Of a DNA stretch of 64,000 nucleotides, positions 8,677 to 17,218 are shown one piece after another. Below the pieces are notes generated by a model that was not told the DNA's origin, did no database searches, and saw only the letters and a list, made by a program, of their open reading frames with translations. How positions within the stretch are numbered: position 1 is the first letter of the stretch; each line of letters opens with the position of its first letter. Position numbers and translations under genes: made by a program. This stretch comes from Dyadobacter subterraneus (GTDB taxonomy: Bacteria > Bacteroidota > Bacteroidia > Cytophagales > Spirosomataceae), in NCBI RefSeq assembly GCF_015221875.1, contig NZ_JACYGY010000001.1:186001-250000 (forward strand). The letters run 5' to 3'.

Positions 8677-9495
8677 TTACGCGTTTCCGCCACGCATGGC
8701 AGTAAGCATATTACCATAAATACCGTTAAGTGAAGAAATGTTGGTAGTCAATTTTGACATTTCAGACTTAAATATTTGTGATTCTTTGGTTGCATCAGCC
8801 ATATTTTCCATAGCAGCTGTAAGGTTACCATAGAAAGCATTCATCGCTTTAAGATGTTTTGTTGTGTCCTGAAGTTCAAGTTCATAAACAGCATTCAAGG
8901 CACCCATATTTTTTGTGATCTGCTGAAACTGGTCACGGTATGATTGAGCATCTTTGGTTGCATCAGCCATAGAAGTCATTGCAGTGATAGCAACACCGTA
9001 AGATTTGTTCATATCATTCATGGCAAGAGAAGCAGATTTCACGTTTTTCGCGTAATCATTGGTTGCTACTGTTGCGTCAGTTAGGTCAGTGATTTTTCCT
9101 ACTGTATCAGAAAGATTTTTAAATCCTTTACCAAGGCTGTCAAAAACGTCCGGAGAAATTTTTGCATTGTCAAGCATAGTATCCAATTTGGCAGTAATGC
9201 CGCTTCCTGCCGAACCTCCACCACGAGTGATCGCTGGTCCGTTATAATCGTCAGCAAGTTCAGGATAGACACGGGTCCAGTCCGGCTCTGAATTTGTTGA
9301 CTGCGTTATTGTTTGCAATGCATATAATAAGAAAATACCAACTTCTGTCCCAAGACCTATCGTTAGCATTTCACTTCCTCCATCCCAATGCTGAATTTTA
9401 AATAAAGCTCCCATAATAACAACCGCAGCACCTGCGCTGTATATTGTTGGTACTAGTTTGTCCCATAAAAAACTAGATCCGTTACTCTTAGCCAT
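8677..9495 (-). CDS. gldL: Type IX secretion / gliding motor protein GldL (PorL)
   Basis: 272 residues. Two membrane helices near the N-terminus (about 13-30 and 40-62) with the short linker FKIQHWDGGSEM between them, matching GldL; the conserved glutamate in the second helix (GTEVGIFLLYAL) is present. The remaining 200 residues are cytoplasmic and coiled-coil-like, with three degenerate repeats containing AMENMADATKESQ-type sequence. GldL forms the pentameric stator-like part of the T9SS motor around GldM helices. It lies 96 bp upstream of gldM and 115 bp downstream of gldK. Confidence 0.96.
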   Translation of the reverse strand: MAKSNGSSFLWDKLVPTIYSAGAAVVIMGALFKIQHWDGGSEMLTIGLGTEVGIFLLYALQTITQSTNSEPDWTRVYPELADDYNGPAITRGGGSAGSGITAKLDTMLDNAKISPDVFDSLGKGFKNLSDTVGKITDLTDATVATNDYAKNVKSASLAMNDMNKSYGVAITAMTSMADATKDAQSYRDQFQQITKNMGALNAVYELELQDTTKHLKAMNAFYGNLTAAMENMADATKESQIFKSEMSKLTTNISSLNGIYGNMLTAMRGGNA

Positions 9496-9610
9496 ACGAA
9501 TTGAAATAAATTATAGTGAATAGTGATAATAAAATTGTTGTATTTATAAAATAATGACGCAAAGAAGAGGGCAGTGTCACAAAACGCTGCTACTTCTTTG
9601 CGAAATTTTC

Positions 9611-10681
9611 TTAGCGACGAGAACGTCCACCAGCACGACCGTTAACATTATCCATCACGCAACGGAAACCAATGAAGGCTCTGCGTTCAGTTTCGTACTC
9701 GTAAGTACGTGTTCCGGTTTGAAGGAAGTAAGCAACATCTTTCCATGATCCGCCTTTTACCACTTTGCGAGGCTCATCAGGATTGTCATATCTTGGGTTC
9801 ATATCCCAAACGATAGCAGTAGCATTATCAGTAAATGCATCAAGTGTCCATTCCGCTACGTTTCCAGCCATATTATACAAGCCAAAATCATTTGGGTTAT
9901 ATGCATTTGCAGGAGCTGTGTATGGATATCCGTCAGCGTCATAATTTCCACGCTGCGGTTTAAAGTTTGCAAGGAAGCAACCTTTTGTATTCATTGTATA
10001 TGGATTTCCCCATGGATATTTCGCTACTGCGCGGCCGCCACGTGCTGCCCATTCCCATTCTGCTTCGCTAGGTAAACGGAAAGCAGTTGAATTGAACTGG
10101 CCTTCTTTATTTTGATAATCGTGATAAAGATTTGTACGCCATTTTGCAAAATACTGAGCGCCCAACCAGCTAACACCTACAACAGGGTAAGTATCGAAGC
10201 CAGGATGCTGGTAGTAATATTCAACAAAAGGATCACCGTTGGAATAAGCAAAATCTTTTTTCCATGCAGTTGTATCAGGATAGTATTTCGTCATAATTTC
10301 TTCCTCGCCCAGTACAGAAACTGAGTCAACAAGAAGTGCATTAACGAATTGACGATATTCGTTATTCGTAATCTCGGTGTCGTCCATGAAGAAAGAACTG
10401 ATCGTAACGCGACGGTTCATGTTATTCATTGAAGATGCAATATCTTCATCGGCCTGCCCCATTGTAAACGAACCGGAAGGTATCATTACCATTCCCGCCG
10501 GGGTTGTCTGTTTGAACCCTTTACGCGCCGTTGCTGTGATTTCTCCATTCGAAATCCCGACGTCTTCTTTTCCTCCCTTGCCAAATTTATTTTTGATAAA
10601 TCCGCAGCTTTGCATCAGCATAAGAGCAGCTATCAAAAGCAAACTTTTGACTCCATCCCGATAGATCACTTTAACATTCAT
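9611..10681 (-). CDS. gldK: Gliding motility lipoprotein GldK (PorK)
   Basis: 356 residues. A lipobox (LMQSC, Cys26) shows it is a lipoprotein. The body from about 60 to 345 is a formylglycine-generating-enzyme/sulfatase-modifying fold: MVMIPSGSFTMGQ, then FRLPSEAEWEWAARGG, NDFGLYNMAGNVAEWT, and KVVKGGSWKD near the end. GldK uses this fold structurally, forming the outer-membrane-associated ring with GldN. It is the first gene of the gldKLMN run; a 366-bp AT-rich region separates it from the PorP gene, so it probably has its own promoter. It is at the shorter end of the family. Confidence 0.95.
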   Translation of the reverse strand: MNVKVIYRDGVKSLLLIAALMLMQSCGFIKNKFGKGGKEDVGISNGEITATARKGFKQTTPAGMVMIPSGSFTMGQADEDIASSMNNMNRRVTISSFFMDDTEITNNEYRQFVNALLVDSVSVLGEEEIMTKYYPDTTAWKKDFAYSNGDPFVEYYYQHPGFDTYPVVGVSWLGAQYFAKWRTNLYHDYQNKEGQFNSTAFRLPSEAEWEWAARGGRAVAKYPWGNPYTMNTKGCFLANFKPQRGNYDADGYPYTAPANAYNPNDFGLYNMAGNVAEWTLDAFTDNATAIVWDMNPRYDNPDEPRKVVKGGSWKDVAYFLQTGTRTYEYETERRAFIGFRCVMDNVNGRAGGRSRR

Positions 10682-11047
10682 AGTGGTTTTTGATATTTGA
10701 AATAATAAATGTTAGCCTAAAAACGTCAATCGATTAATATATAGTATACTTAAAATAAAAACAAAAGTAACAAACCACTTAAATGAATGATAAAGTTGAA
10801 AAGGAAATAACTGCTTATTCTACTCTCATCATTTATTCGACTTAACGTTGGAACGTATGCCGTTGGTATAAGACTTGAAAATTTTACAAATATAAATCAA
10901 AGTTTTGCAAACTGAGTGACAAGTTCCTCGGGCTATTATTAAAAATAAAATAAATTAAAAGCCCTTTTTCTTATCAAATAGCAATGTTTTGCTTTTTGAT
11001 TGTACATAATTATGATTTTGTCAAAATCTCATATTTGTCTTTTAAAA
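10682..11047. other. 366-bp AT-rich intergenic region upstream of gldK
   Basis: No convincing open frame or structured RNA. On the minus strand there is a TATATTTG (bases 10887-10894), a fit to the Bacteroidota -7 consensus TAnnTTTG, about 206 bp before the gldK start; a TTTG lies 13 bp further upstream, closer than the usual spacing. I read the region as the gldK control region with a long leader. Confidence 0.5.
10887..10894 (-). promoter_or_regulatory. Candidate -7 box of the gldK promoter
   Basis: TATATTTG on the minus strand matches TAnnTTTG. The upstream TTTG spacing is short, so this is tentative. Confidence 0.3.
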
Positions 11048-12025
11048 TCAAAATCTGAAACGAGGAGTCCTGATTATCGTTTTCTTGCCAAACTTAGGAG
11101 AAGGAAGTGCATAGGATAACATTACTTCAAAAGAAGATGGTGATTTTGCTTTATTTCCACCTATTACGAGGTCATATGCACCGGATAACCGTAAAGACTG
11201 GTCGGATAATAAATAAATTCCGCCCATGATAATAAAGTACGTGTCCTGCTGTCTGTAAGTTGCTCCGGCCCAATATCTTTTATTATACGTTACTGTTGCG
11301 CCTCCTTCAACTGAAACAGTTGTGATATCAGACTTAACCAAAACAATAGGTTGAACGTCAAGTAAATATCCTAATTCAAGATTTACGCCGGCGTTAAGAT
11401 ATACGGTTTTAGGTAAAGGATTTGTCGCGGTTGAAGACCCGAGCTTATATTTGGGTTCAAGCAAATGATTTAAAGAAGCACCCACATAAAAGGCATCACT
11501 TACATAACGCACACCAACTGCAAAATCCGGATTCATTTCGGCAATTGTACCTGTCTGAATTAAAGGATCATTTGAATCGCGTGGTCTTAATTTATCGTAA
11601 TCAATTGATTGTCTGAATAAACCTGCACTGGCACCAACATGCAGATTTCCACCTGCAAGCGGGAAATGATAGGATGCCGATAATTTGAAATCCTGATTGG
11701 TTCGTGGTCCTGTTTTATCGTTGAGGGCATAAAAACCAATTCCGAAATTTTTCACAGGCATGCTAAAAGAAAAAAGCTGCGTAGAAAGCGCACCTCCTTC
11801 ATCATTATTTGTACCCTGATAGCCAACATATTGTGTACGGTGTGTAAGCTGGAATTTAGTTAACCCGTCTGCACCTGCGGCTGCTGGATTAAGATAAAGC
11901 TGATTTAACGAAAAAAGGCTGAATTGAGCATCCGTTTGTGCGAAAGCAGTAGAAGATATTGTCAGTATTAATATCCCAAATATATAGCCCAGTTTAGTAT
12001 TACGATAGATAAACGTCAAGGTCAT
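11048..12025 (-). CDS. porP: PorP/SprF family type IX secretion outer-membrane protein
   Basis: 325 residues. A signal peptide (to about AFAQ) is followed by QFSLFSLNQLYLNPAAAGAD, the typical PorP/SprF N-terminus, then a membrane beta-barrel pattern ending in an aromatic residue (PRFRF). Members are outer-membrane proteins that anchor T9SS substrates or bridge to the GldK/GldN ring. Lying immediately before gldKLMN reproduces the porPKLMN order known from Porphyromonas. Many Bacteroidota carry several paralogs, so the exact partner is unclear. A hairpin at 12112-12143 separates it from hemD, so it should be transcribed separately from hemD. Confidence 0.88.
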   Translation of the reverse strand: MTLTFIYRNTKLGYIFGILILTISSTAFAQTDAQFSLFSLNQLYLNPAAAGADGLTKFQLTHRTQYVGYQGTNNDEGGALSTQLFSFSMPVKNFGIGFYALNDKTGPRTNQDFKLSASYHFPLAGGNLHVGASAGLFRQSIDYDKLRPRDSNDPLIQTGTIAEMNPDFAVGVRYVSDAFYVGASLNHLLEPKYKLGSSTATNPLPKTVYLNAGVNLELGYLLDVQPIVLVKSDITTVSVEGGATVTYNKRYWAGATYRQQDTYFIIMGGIYLLSDQSLRLSGAYDLVIGGNKAKSPSSFEVMLSYALPSPKFGKKTIIRTPRFRF

Positions 12026-12110
12026 GCGTATGGATTAGGTTAAAGAACACTTGAGTGCTTAAGAGGTTTATTTCATAACGCATATTCTGGAAAAAAATTG
12101 ATATAATAAT

Positions 12111-12145
12111 AAAAAAGGCCGGGAAAATTTCTCGGCCTTTTTAGT
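12111..12145 (-). terminator. Bidirectional-looking terminator after hemD
   Basis: A 14-bp stem aaaaaggccgggaa / ttctcggccttttt with one G-T wobble and a 4-nt loop, with A/T runs on both sides. On the minus strand it lies 15 bp after the hemD stop. Confidence 0.85.
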
Positions 12146-12157
12146 CAGCAGGTTATG

Positions 12158-12940
12158 CTAAATATTATTTGCTTTGCGGATGTAAAGATCCAGCGCTCCG
12201 GTCATTGACGGTGCGTTAGGTAAAGGTGCCTGAATATCAAGAATTAAACCGGCATCTTCCACAGCTTTTGCTGTTGTAGGACCAAATGCGGCAATACGTG
12301 TCACATTTTGTTTAAAATCCGGGAAATTGTCAAAAAGTGACTTGATTCCGGATGGACTGAAAAAGGCGATGATATCGTAGTAAACATCTTCAAGATCAGA
12401 AAGATCTGCGGATACTGTTTGATACATCGTTGCTTCAGTAAACTGAAACTCTTCTGTATCAGCAAATTCCGGGATTTCATTTTTTCGAACATCAGAGCAC
12501 GGATAAAGGAATTTTTCCTTTTTGTGCTTACGGATCAGCTCAATTAATTCAACAGCAGTTTTCGTTCCTGCAAAGATTTTACGTTTGCGGATAACGATGT
12601 ATTTCTGAAGATAATTTGCTGTCTGTTCTGAAATACAAAAATATTTCATAGTAGCCGGAACTTCTATGCGCCCTTCTGTGCAAATTCTAAAGAAATGGTC
12701 AATGGCATTACGACTGGTGAAAATCACTGCCGTGTGATCCAGGATATTAATCTTTTGCTTACGAAACTCTTTGTAAGAGATTCCGTCTATCTGGATAAAT
12801 GGCCGAAAATCCACTTTTATACCGTACTTCTTAGCTATTTCAAAATAAGGTGAATTTTCGTCGGCCGGCCTAGATTGGCTTACCAGAATGCTGGTAACCT
12901 TTTTGAGCCGATCCTGATCAAATTTGATGGTCTCACTCAT
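12158..12940 (-). CDS. hemD: Uroporphyrinogen-III synthase family protein
   Basis: 260 residues. The two-lobed HemD pattern is visible: VTSILVSQSRPADENSPYFEIAKKYG at the start, HTAVIFTSRNAIDHFF, a KFLYPCSDVRKNEIPE segment opening the second lobe, and IIAFFSPSGIKSLFDNFPDF followed by IAAFGPTTAKAVEDAGL. The enzyme cyclises hydroxymethylbilane with inversion of ring D in tetrapyrrole synthesis. Its position between DUF4271 and the PorP/Gld genes is conserved in Bacteroidota, so some copies have been considered part of the T9SS neighbourhood. Sequence divergence in this family is high; enzymatic function is likely but not proven here. Confidence 0.85.
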   Translation of the reverse strand: MSETIKFDQDRLKKVTSILVSQSRPADENSPYFEIAKKYGIKVDFRPFIQIDGISYKEFRKQKINILDHTAVIFTSRNAIDHFFRICTEGRIEVPATMKYFCISEQTANYLQKYIVIRKRKIFAGTKTAVELIELIRKHKKEKFLYPCSDVRKNEIPEFADTEEFQFTEATMYQTVSADLSDLEDVYYDIIAFFSPSGIKSLFDNFPDFKQNVTRIAAFGPTTAKAVEDAGLILDIQAPLPNAPSMTGALDLYIRKANNI

Positions 12941-12982
12941 GTATAATTCTCATTAGTTTAATTTCAAAATCATCCCTGAAAC

Positions 12983-14164
12983 TTACATAGCGAACTTTAT
13001 GCCGATAATCAACGGGATTATTTCGATGACGCAAAGGTACGAAAATAAATACAGATTAATAAATGATGCCGGCGGCTTAGTCACAACATAAAGCGTAATG
13101 AACCGGGTCACGTAAAAAATCAGGAACGGAAACATGATATATGGACGCAGCGGAACAAGCCAGATGGCATTGTTCAGACTTAGCATAAAAACAAGAAGAA
13201 ACAGGGCGACATAAAAGAAGTAAGAAGATTGGATTATTTTTAGGAATATGGTTTCAACAAGCTTGTCAAGATTGAGCATTTGTCCTACCAAAACCATGAA
13301 AATAAATTTACCATAGGTCAGCAAAAAAAAGATTGCTGAAAGCATGAAAAAATCCACAAGAAACTGAATCAGGTTTGATTCCTCAGAAAGAATAGCCGAA
13401 ACAGAAAAAAGATTAAGCTTGTTGTTGGCAAAAAATACCAGCATAAAAGCCATAAGCATGGACACAATTATGACCAGGAAAATGACCGTGTTGCTATATG
13501 GTTTATTCAGTTTTGAAAGTTGCTCCCTCGGATCGTTATTGAAAAGTTCAAGCGGGTTGATCAGCCTTGAAAATGCAAGCGGATTGACATTAAAAATCCA
13601 TACATTCAATATCAGAATGACGAGCATTGCCAGGATGGAAAAATTTCCAAAAGGCGAAAAATTAATTGGTTTTATGTTGATAAGCGTTGATGCTGTTTTC
13701 TCAATAATACCACCGGCGTTCTGGGATTTTTTGTGGCATATCAAAACGTTTTTATCATCAATGCCTGCGTTTCCATAAATGGAAAGTAATAGTTCTTCCT
13801 TTTTATAGGTGCGAAACAGACTGTCAATGCTCAATTCCAGCCATTGATCTGCTACTATTTTTTTTTGAAGCGCGCCTTCCAAAAACAGATAGCTTTCATT
13901 CTCCGCCTTTACAAGCAGAAAATATCTTCTGTTTTTTAGTAAATCAATATATAAGCTTACAGATTTCGTCCCTTCGTTAATTCCTTTTGAAAAAGGAACG
14001 TAGTTTTTGTACTGATTACTGTATACCAGCCAGTCGTTTTGATAATCGTAAACAGGGAAAAATTGTTCAGGAGGCAATGCCTTTGCGGCTCCCCGGGCAT
14101 GAATTCCGGAGAAAAGTAAAATCGCGGTTACGATCCAAAACAGCAGTGAATGAATAGACTTCAT
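12983..14164 (-). CDS. DUF4271 domain-containing membrane protein
   Basis: 393 residues. It has an N-terminal signal peptide (to about HARG), an extracytoplasmic region of about 150 residues, and then about seven or eight membrane helices in the second half, the extent of DUF4271. The gene directly precedes hemD, 42 bp away, and this pair is recurrent in Bacteroidota. No catalytic motif is visible. The 3-prime end contains a TACCTTTG on the minus strand that could serve as an internal promoter for hemD. A hairpin separates it from sucD upstream. Function is unknown; the conserved neighbourhood with porP and gldK suggests, but does not show, a cell-envelope role. Confidence 0.82.
   Translation of the reverse strand: MKSIHSLLFWIVTAILLFSGIHARGAAKALPPEQFFPVYDYQNDWLVYSNQYKNYVPFSKGINEGTKSVSLYIDLLKNRRYFLLVKAENESYLFLEGALQKKIVADQWLELSIDSLFRTYKKEELLLSIYGNAGIDDKNVLICHKKSQNAGGIIEKTASTLINIKPINFSPFGNFSILAMLVILILNVWIFNVNPLAFSRLINPLELFNNDPREQLSKLNKPYSNTVIFLVIIVSMLMAFMLVFFANNKLNLFSVSAILSEESNLIQFLVDFFMLSAIFFLLTYGKFIFMVLVGQMLNLDKLVETIFLKIIQSSYFFYVALFLLVFMLSLNNAIWLVPLRPYIMFPFLIFYVTRFITLYVVTKPPASFINLYLFSYLCVIEIIPLIIGIKFAM
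13032..13039 (-). promoter_or_regulatory. Candidate -7 box for hemD inside DUF4271 gene
   Basis: TACCTTTG on the minus strand fits TAnnTTTG and lies about 92 bp before the hemD start. No clear -33 TTG at the usual distance, so tentative. Confidence 0.3.
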
Positions 14165-14172
14165 TGCTACAA

Positions 14173-14200
14173 GAAAGGGCGGGGTTTCCCCAGCCCTTTC
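14173..14200 (-). terminator. Terminator after sucD
   Basis: gaaagggcgggg / ccccagccctttc stem with one bulged base and a TTT loop, 26 bp downstream of the sucD stop on the minus strand; it ends 9 bp before the start of the DUF4271 gene. Confidence 0.7.
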
Positions 14201-14225
14201 ATAAAATTATATTGTTGATTTTGAA

Positions 14226-15104
14226 TTATCTTCTTCCAAGCGCTGTAAGCATGGTTTCACCAATCAGTGCAGGAGATTCTGCTACAAAAATGCCTGACTC
14301 TTCCATGATACGGATTTTAGCTTCTGCTGTATCGTCAGCTCCACCGATAATCGCACCTGCATGGCCCATGCGACGGCCTTTCGGAGCGGTTTTACCAGCA
14401 ATAAATCCTACAACAGGTTTAAGATTTCCGCTTGCTTTGATATAGTTGGCTGCGTCAGCTTCCATGCTTCCGCCAATTTCACCGATCATTACAATTGCTT
14501 CTGTTTCAGGGTCGTTCATCAATAATTCAACTGCTTCTTTTGTAGTTGTACCAATGATTGGATCACCACCGATACCGATTGCAGTTGTTTGTCCAAGACC
14601 TGCACGTGTAAGCTGATCTACCGCTTCGTACGTCAATGTTCCGGATTTGGAAACAATTCCTACTGTTCCTTTTTTGAAGATAAAACCTGGCATGATACCA
14701 ACTTTACATTCTTCAGCAGTAATAACACCCGGACAGTTAGGGCCGATCAAACGAACATTTTTACCTTGGATGTATTGTTTCGCCTGCATCATATCCTTTG
14801 TAGGAATACCTTCAGTTATACAAACGATTACACCAATACCTGCGTCTGCTGCTTCCATAATAGCATCAGCGGCAAAAGCCGGCGGTACAAAAATGATCGC
14901 TACGTCAGCGCCTGTTGCACGCACAGACTGTTCTACTGTATTGAATACAGGTCTGTCAAGGTGGAAAAGTCCTCCTTTGCCCGGTGTAACACCGCCTACT
15001 ACGTTAGTTCCGTATTCGATCATTTGCTGGGCATGAAAAGAACCTTCAGAACCCGTAAATCCCTGAACTATAATCTTAGAATTTTTATTAACTAAAACGC
15101 TCAT
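14226..15104 (-). CDS. sucD: Succinate--CoA ligase (ADP-forming) subunit alpha
   Basis: 292 residues, full length. The CoA-binding N-terminus [20 protein letters not shown], the GPNCPGVI motif at 121-128, [10 protein letters not shown] at 153 onwards, and the phosphorylated histidine in GHAGAIIGG (His248) are all present. With SucC it converts succinyl-CoA, ADP and phosphate into succinate, CoA and ATP in the TCA cycle. No sucC lies nearby, which is usual in Bacteroidota. The gene is bounded by a terminator downstream and by a divergent membrane-protein gene upstream, so it appears to be monocistronic. Confidence 0.97.
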   Translation of the reverse strand: MSVLVNKNSKIIVQGFTGSEGSFHAQQMIEYGTNVVGGVTPGKGGLFHLDRPVFNTVEQSVRATGADVAIIFVPPAFAADAIMEAADAGIGVIVCITEGIPTKDMMQAKQYIQGKNVRLIGPNCPGVITAEECKVGIMPGFIFKKGTVGIVSKSGTLTYEAVDQLTRAGLGQTTAIGIGGDPIIGTTTKEAVELLMNDPETEAIVMIGEIGGSMEADAANYIKASGNLKPVVGFIAGKTAPKGRRMGHAGAIIGGADDTAEAKIRIMEESGIFVAESPALIGETMLTALGRR

Positions 15105-15208
15105 GTTGGTAAATCAGTTTTTTTGGTAAAAGTAGCTCGAAAAGCACGAAGTAGCAAAATGAAACTATAATTTGTAACTTGCTTTATCGATAATCTTCAA
15201 ATTTGCCC

Positions 15209-15811
15209 ATGAATATACTGACGAATTCCCATATCTTTTCCAATCTGGTTTTAAGTATTGCCGGCGTCCTTGTTTTTTTGAAATATTTCAAGGCTCAGAC
15301 AATACAAAGCCGTTTATTATGGGGGATTTTTTTGTTAAGTATTTCAATAAATGCAGCGGTAGAATTGCTGGTTTTTGCCGGTGTTGAAAAACTGGAAACG
15401 GTACATATAATAACGCAGGCTGCCGAAATGACCCTGGGAGCTATTTGTATGGTAGTAGCTTCATTTGGTTTGATATTAAAGTACGTGCCATCGGTGATGG
15501 TGATGATATCTACGCTCGCACTGGGATTAACTCTATTTTTAAGTATCCTTTTGTACAAGGTTCCTTATCTGGGACTGATCATCCAGCCATTTTGCATAAT
15601 CGTTACCTTGTGTATTTCTTGCCTCGGACTTGCATACAGACAAAAAAGTGCGCTTTGGGTAGTTTTTGCCATGACCTTACTTGCTGTCTCGGCAAAATCC
15701 CAATCTATCCCTTTGCCGATGCATCCGCTTGATTTAAACCATTACATCATAGTTTTATCAATAATCTGCGTTGGCCGGGCGGCTCAGGACCAGTATAAAA
15801 TTCTTTTCTGA
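15209..15811 (+). CDS. Hypothetical multi-pass membrane protein
   Basis: About 200 residues from the ATG at 15209; a TTG two codons upstream is in frame. At least six hydrophobic helices cover almost the entire chain, with short polar loops (KAQTIQSR, YRQKSALW). No domain family is recognised and no charged residues typical of transporters stand out within the helices. It is divergent from sucD with 104 bp between, and is followed by the azurin gene after about 100 bp on the same strand. Function unknown. Confidence 0.7.
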   Translation: MNILTNSHIFSNLVLSIAGVLVFLKYFKAQTIQSRLLWGIFLLSISINAAVELLVFAGVEKLETVHIITQAAEMTLGAICMVVASFGLILKYVPSVMVMISTLALGLTLFLSILLYKVPYLGLIIQPFCIIVTLCISCLGLAYRQKSALWVVFAMTLLAVSAKSQSIPLPMHPLDLNHYIIVLSIICVGRAAQDQYKILF

Positions 15812-15913
15812 GATTTTATTCCAAACAATTGTTAATGCATTCTTTTTTTATTGTTCTGTATACTAACTTGCGCCAGTTAAATTTCAATAAACAAAGTTTA
15901 TCCATATCCTAAT

Positions 15914-16408
15914 ATGAAAATGATTAAGTCCAGCGCCTTGCTTCTTGCCGCAGTTTTGGCTTTCGGAGCGGTTTCTGTTAGCCCGTCACAGGCGAAATCA
16001 CTTGGTACTACCGAAGTACGCGATGTTAAGCAAGTAAAAACTATCGAAATTAAAGGTAGTGATGCTATGCAATATGACGTTAAGGAAGTTAAAGTTAAAG
16101 CCGGACAAAAAATTAAATTGACACTTACGCACTCTGGTAAATTGGCCAAAGCTGCAATGGGTCACAACTTTGTTTTGCTAAAACCTGGTACAGATATCGC
16201 TGCGTTTGCTTCAAAAGCTGCTGCTGCAAGAGAAACAGAATATATTCCTAAGTCGGAAGAGGCTAGCATCATTGCTCACACTAAATTAGTTGGTGGCGGA
16301 GAAAGTGATACCATAGAATTTACAGCTCCTAAAAAAGGAACTTACACTTACATTTGCAGCTTCCCTGGTCATTATGCTTTGATGAAAGGTACTTTCATCG
16401 TTGAGTAA
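15914..16408 (+). CDS. Azurin family cupredoxin
   Basis: 164 residues. A signal peptide (about 1-27, ending SPSQA) precedes a cupredoxin domain. The type 1 copper ligands are visible: His84 in MGHNF, then Cys148, His153 and Met157 in YICSFPGHYALM. GGGESDTIEFTAPKKGTYTYICSFPGH is the typical azurin/plastocyanin-like strand pair, and the AAAARETEYIP region fits azurin. It would carry single electrons in the periplasm, for example between the bc1-like or alternative complex III and a terminal oxidase. The neighbouring TlpA-like gene is convergent, separated by a perfect palindromic terminator. Confidence 0.93.
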   Translation: MKMIKSSALLLAAVLAFGAVSVSPSQAKSLGTTEVRDVKQVKTIEIKGSDAMQYDVKEVKVKAGQKIKLTLTHSGKLAKAAMGHNFVLLKPGTDIAAFASKAAAARETEYIPKSEEASIIAHTKLVGGGESDTIEFTAPKKGTYTYICSFPGHYALMKGTFIVE

Positions 16409-16421
16409 TCATTAGAAGTTA

Positions 16422-16470
16422 ATGCATAAAAAAAACGGTCTGGAATTTCCAGACCGTTTTTTTTATGCAT
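16422..16470. terminator. Perfect palindromic bidirectional terminator
   Basis: A perfect 23-bp inverted repeat (16422-16444 with 16448-16470) around a 3-nt centre. The GC-rich core cggtctgga is flanked by runs of eight A and eight T, so it can terminate both the azurin gene and the convergent thioredoxin gene. Confidence 0.92.
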
Positions 16471-16474
16471 ATTG

Positions 16475-17017
16475 TTAAATTTCAGCCAGCTGTTTTTCGA
16501 TCAAACTGTTTATTTCCGGCGTGTCCCATTGAGAAGCTCCGATTTCCTGCGTCAGGATTTTTCCTTTATAAATAATGTAGGTTCTCGGAATTGCATTTCC
16601 ATCCAACGCAGGTGGATATGGTCCGGCAAATTGATAAAAAGGAAGCTGGTATCCTTTGCGTGCGATAAAAGGATTAACCGTTTCGGCATCTTCATCAGAA
16701 ACGATAAAGAAATCAACTTTTTTGTTGTTTTTATATTTGTTGTATAAAGTCTGAATTCCAGGCATTTCCATATTACACGGTCCGCACCAGGTCGCCCATA
16801 CGTTCAGAAAAATAAGTTTATTCTCATCCATCGTAACAGCATTTCCTTTCAGATCTGTGACGGAAGGCAAGTAAACGGAGGATGGAACTTCTGATGTAGC
16901 TCCCTCAATCTGGTTTGCCGGAATATCAGTTTTTGGAGCAAAAACAACAAAATAAATGGCAACGAAAGCTAGTATGGATAAACCGAAGATTAGAAACTTT
17001 TTGGGTGTGCTGGTCAT
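16475..17017 (-). CDS. TlpA-like periplasmic thioredoxin family protein
   Basis: 180 residues. One N-terminal membrane anchor (about 8-27) is followed by a redoxin domain with the active site WCGPC (Cys78 and Cys81), preceded by LIFLNVWAT and followed by FFIVSDEDAETVNPF. The cis-proline loop reads NAIPRTYII. Such proteins keep periplasmic cysteines reduced, often in cytochrome c or copper-protein maturation. It sits convergent to azurin, suggesting but not proving a role in maturing that copper site. Start at ATG 17017 gives a good anchor sequence. Confidence 0.9.
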   Translation of the reverse strand: MTSTPKKFLIFGLSILAFVAIYFVVFAPKTDIPANQIEGATSEVPSSVYLPSVTDLKGNAVTMDENKLIFLNVWATWCGPCNMEMPGIQTLYNKYKNNKKVDFFIVSDEDAETVNPFIARKGYQLPFYQFAGPYPPALDGNAIPRTYIIYKGKILTQEIGASQWDTPEINSLIEKQLAEI

Positions 17018-17218
17018 AATTCTTATGCGTAATAATATTGATACAACGAATGTTAGAAATTTTTCTATCTGTAAAAGTAGTTATATTATGTTAGATATTA
17101 ATTCTATGCAAGGCTGCAAAAAATAGAGAACTTGTTTGCAAATCGCAGTCATAATTTGAATACTTTTATATCAATATTAACATTATAAATCCGTAATCTA
17201 TTGAAAAACTATACATTC

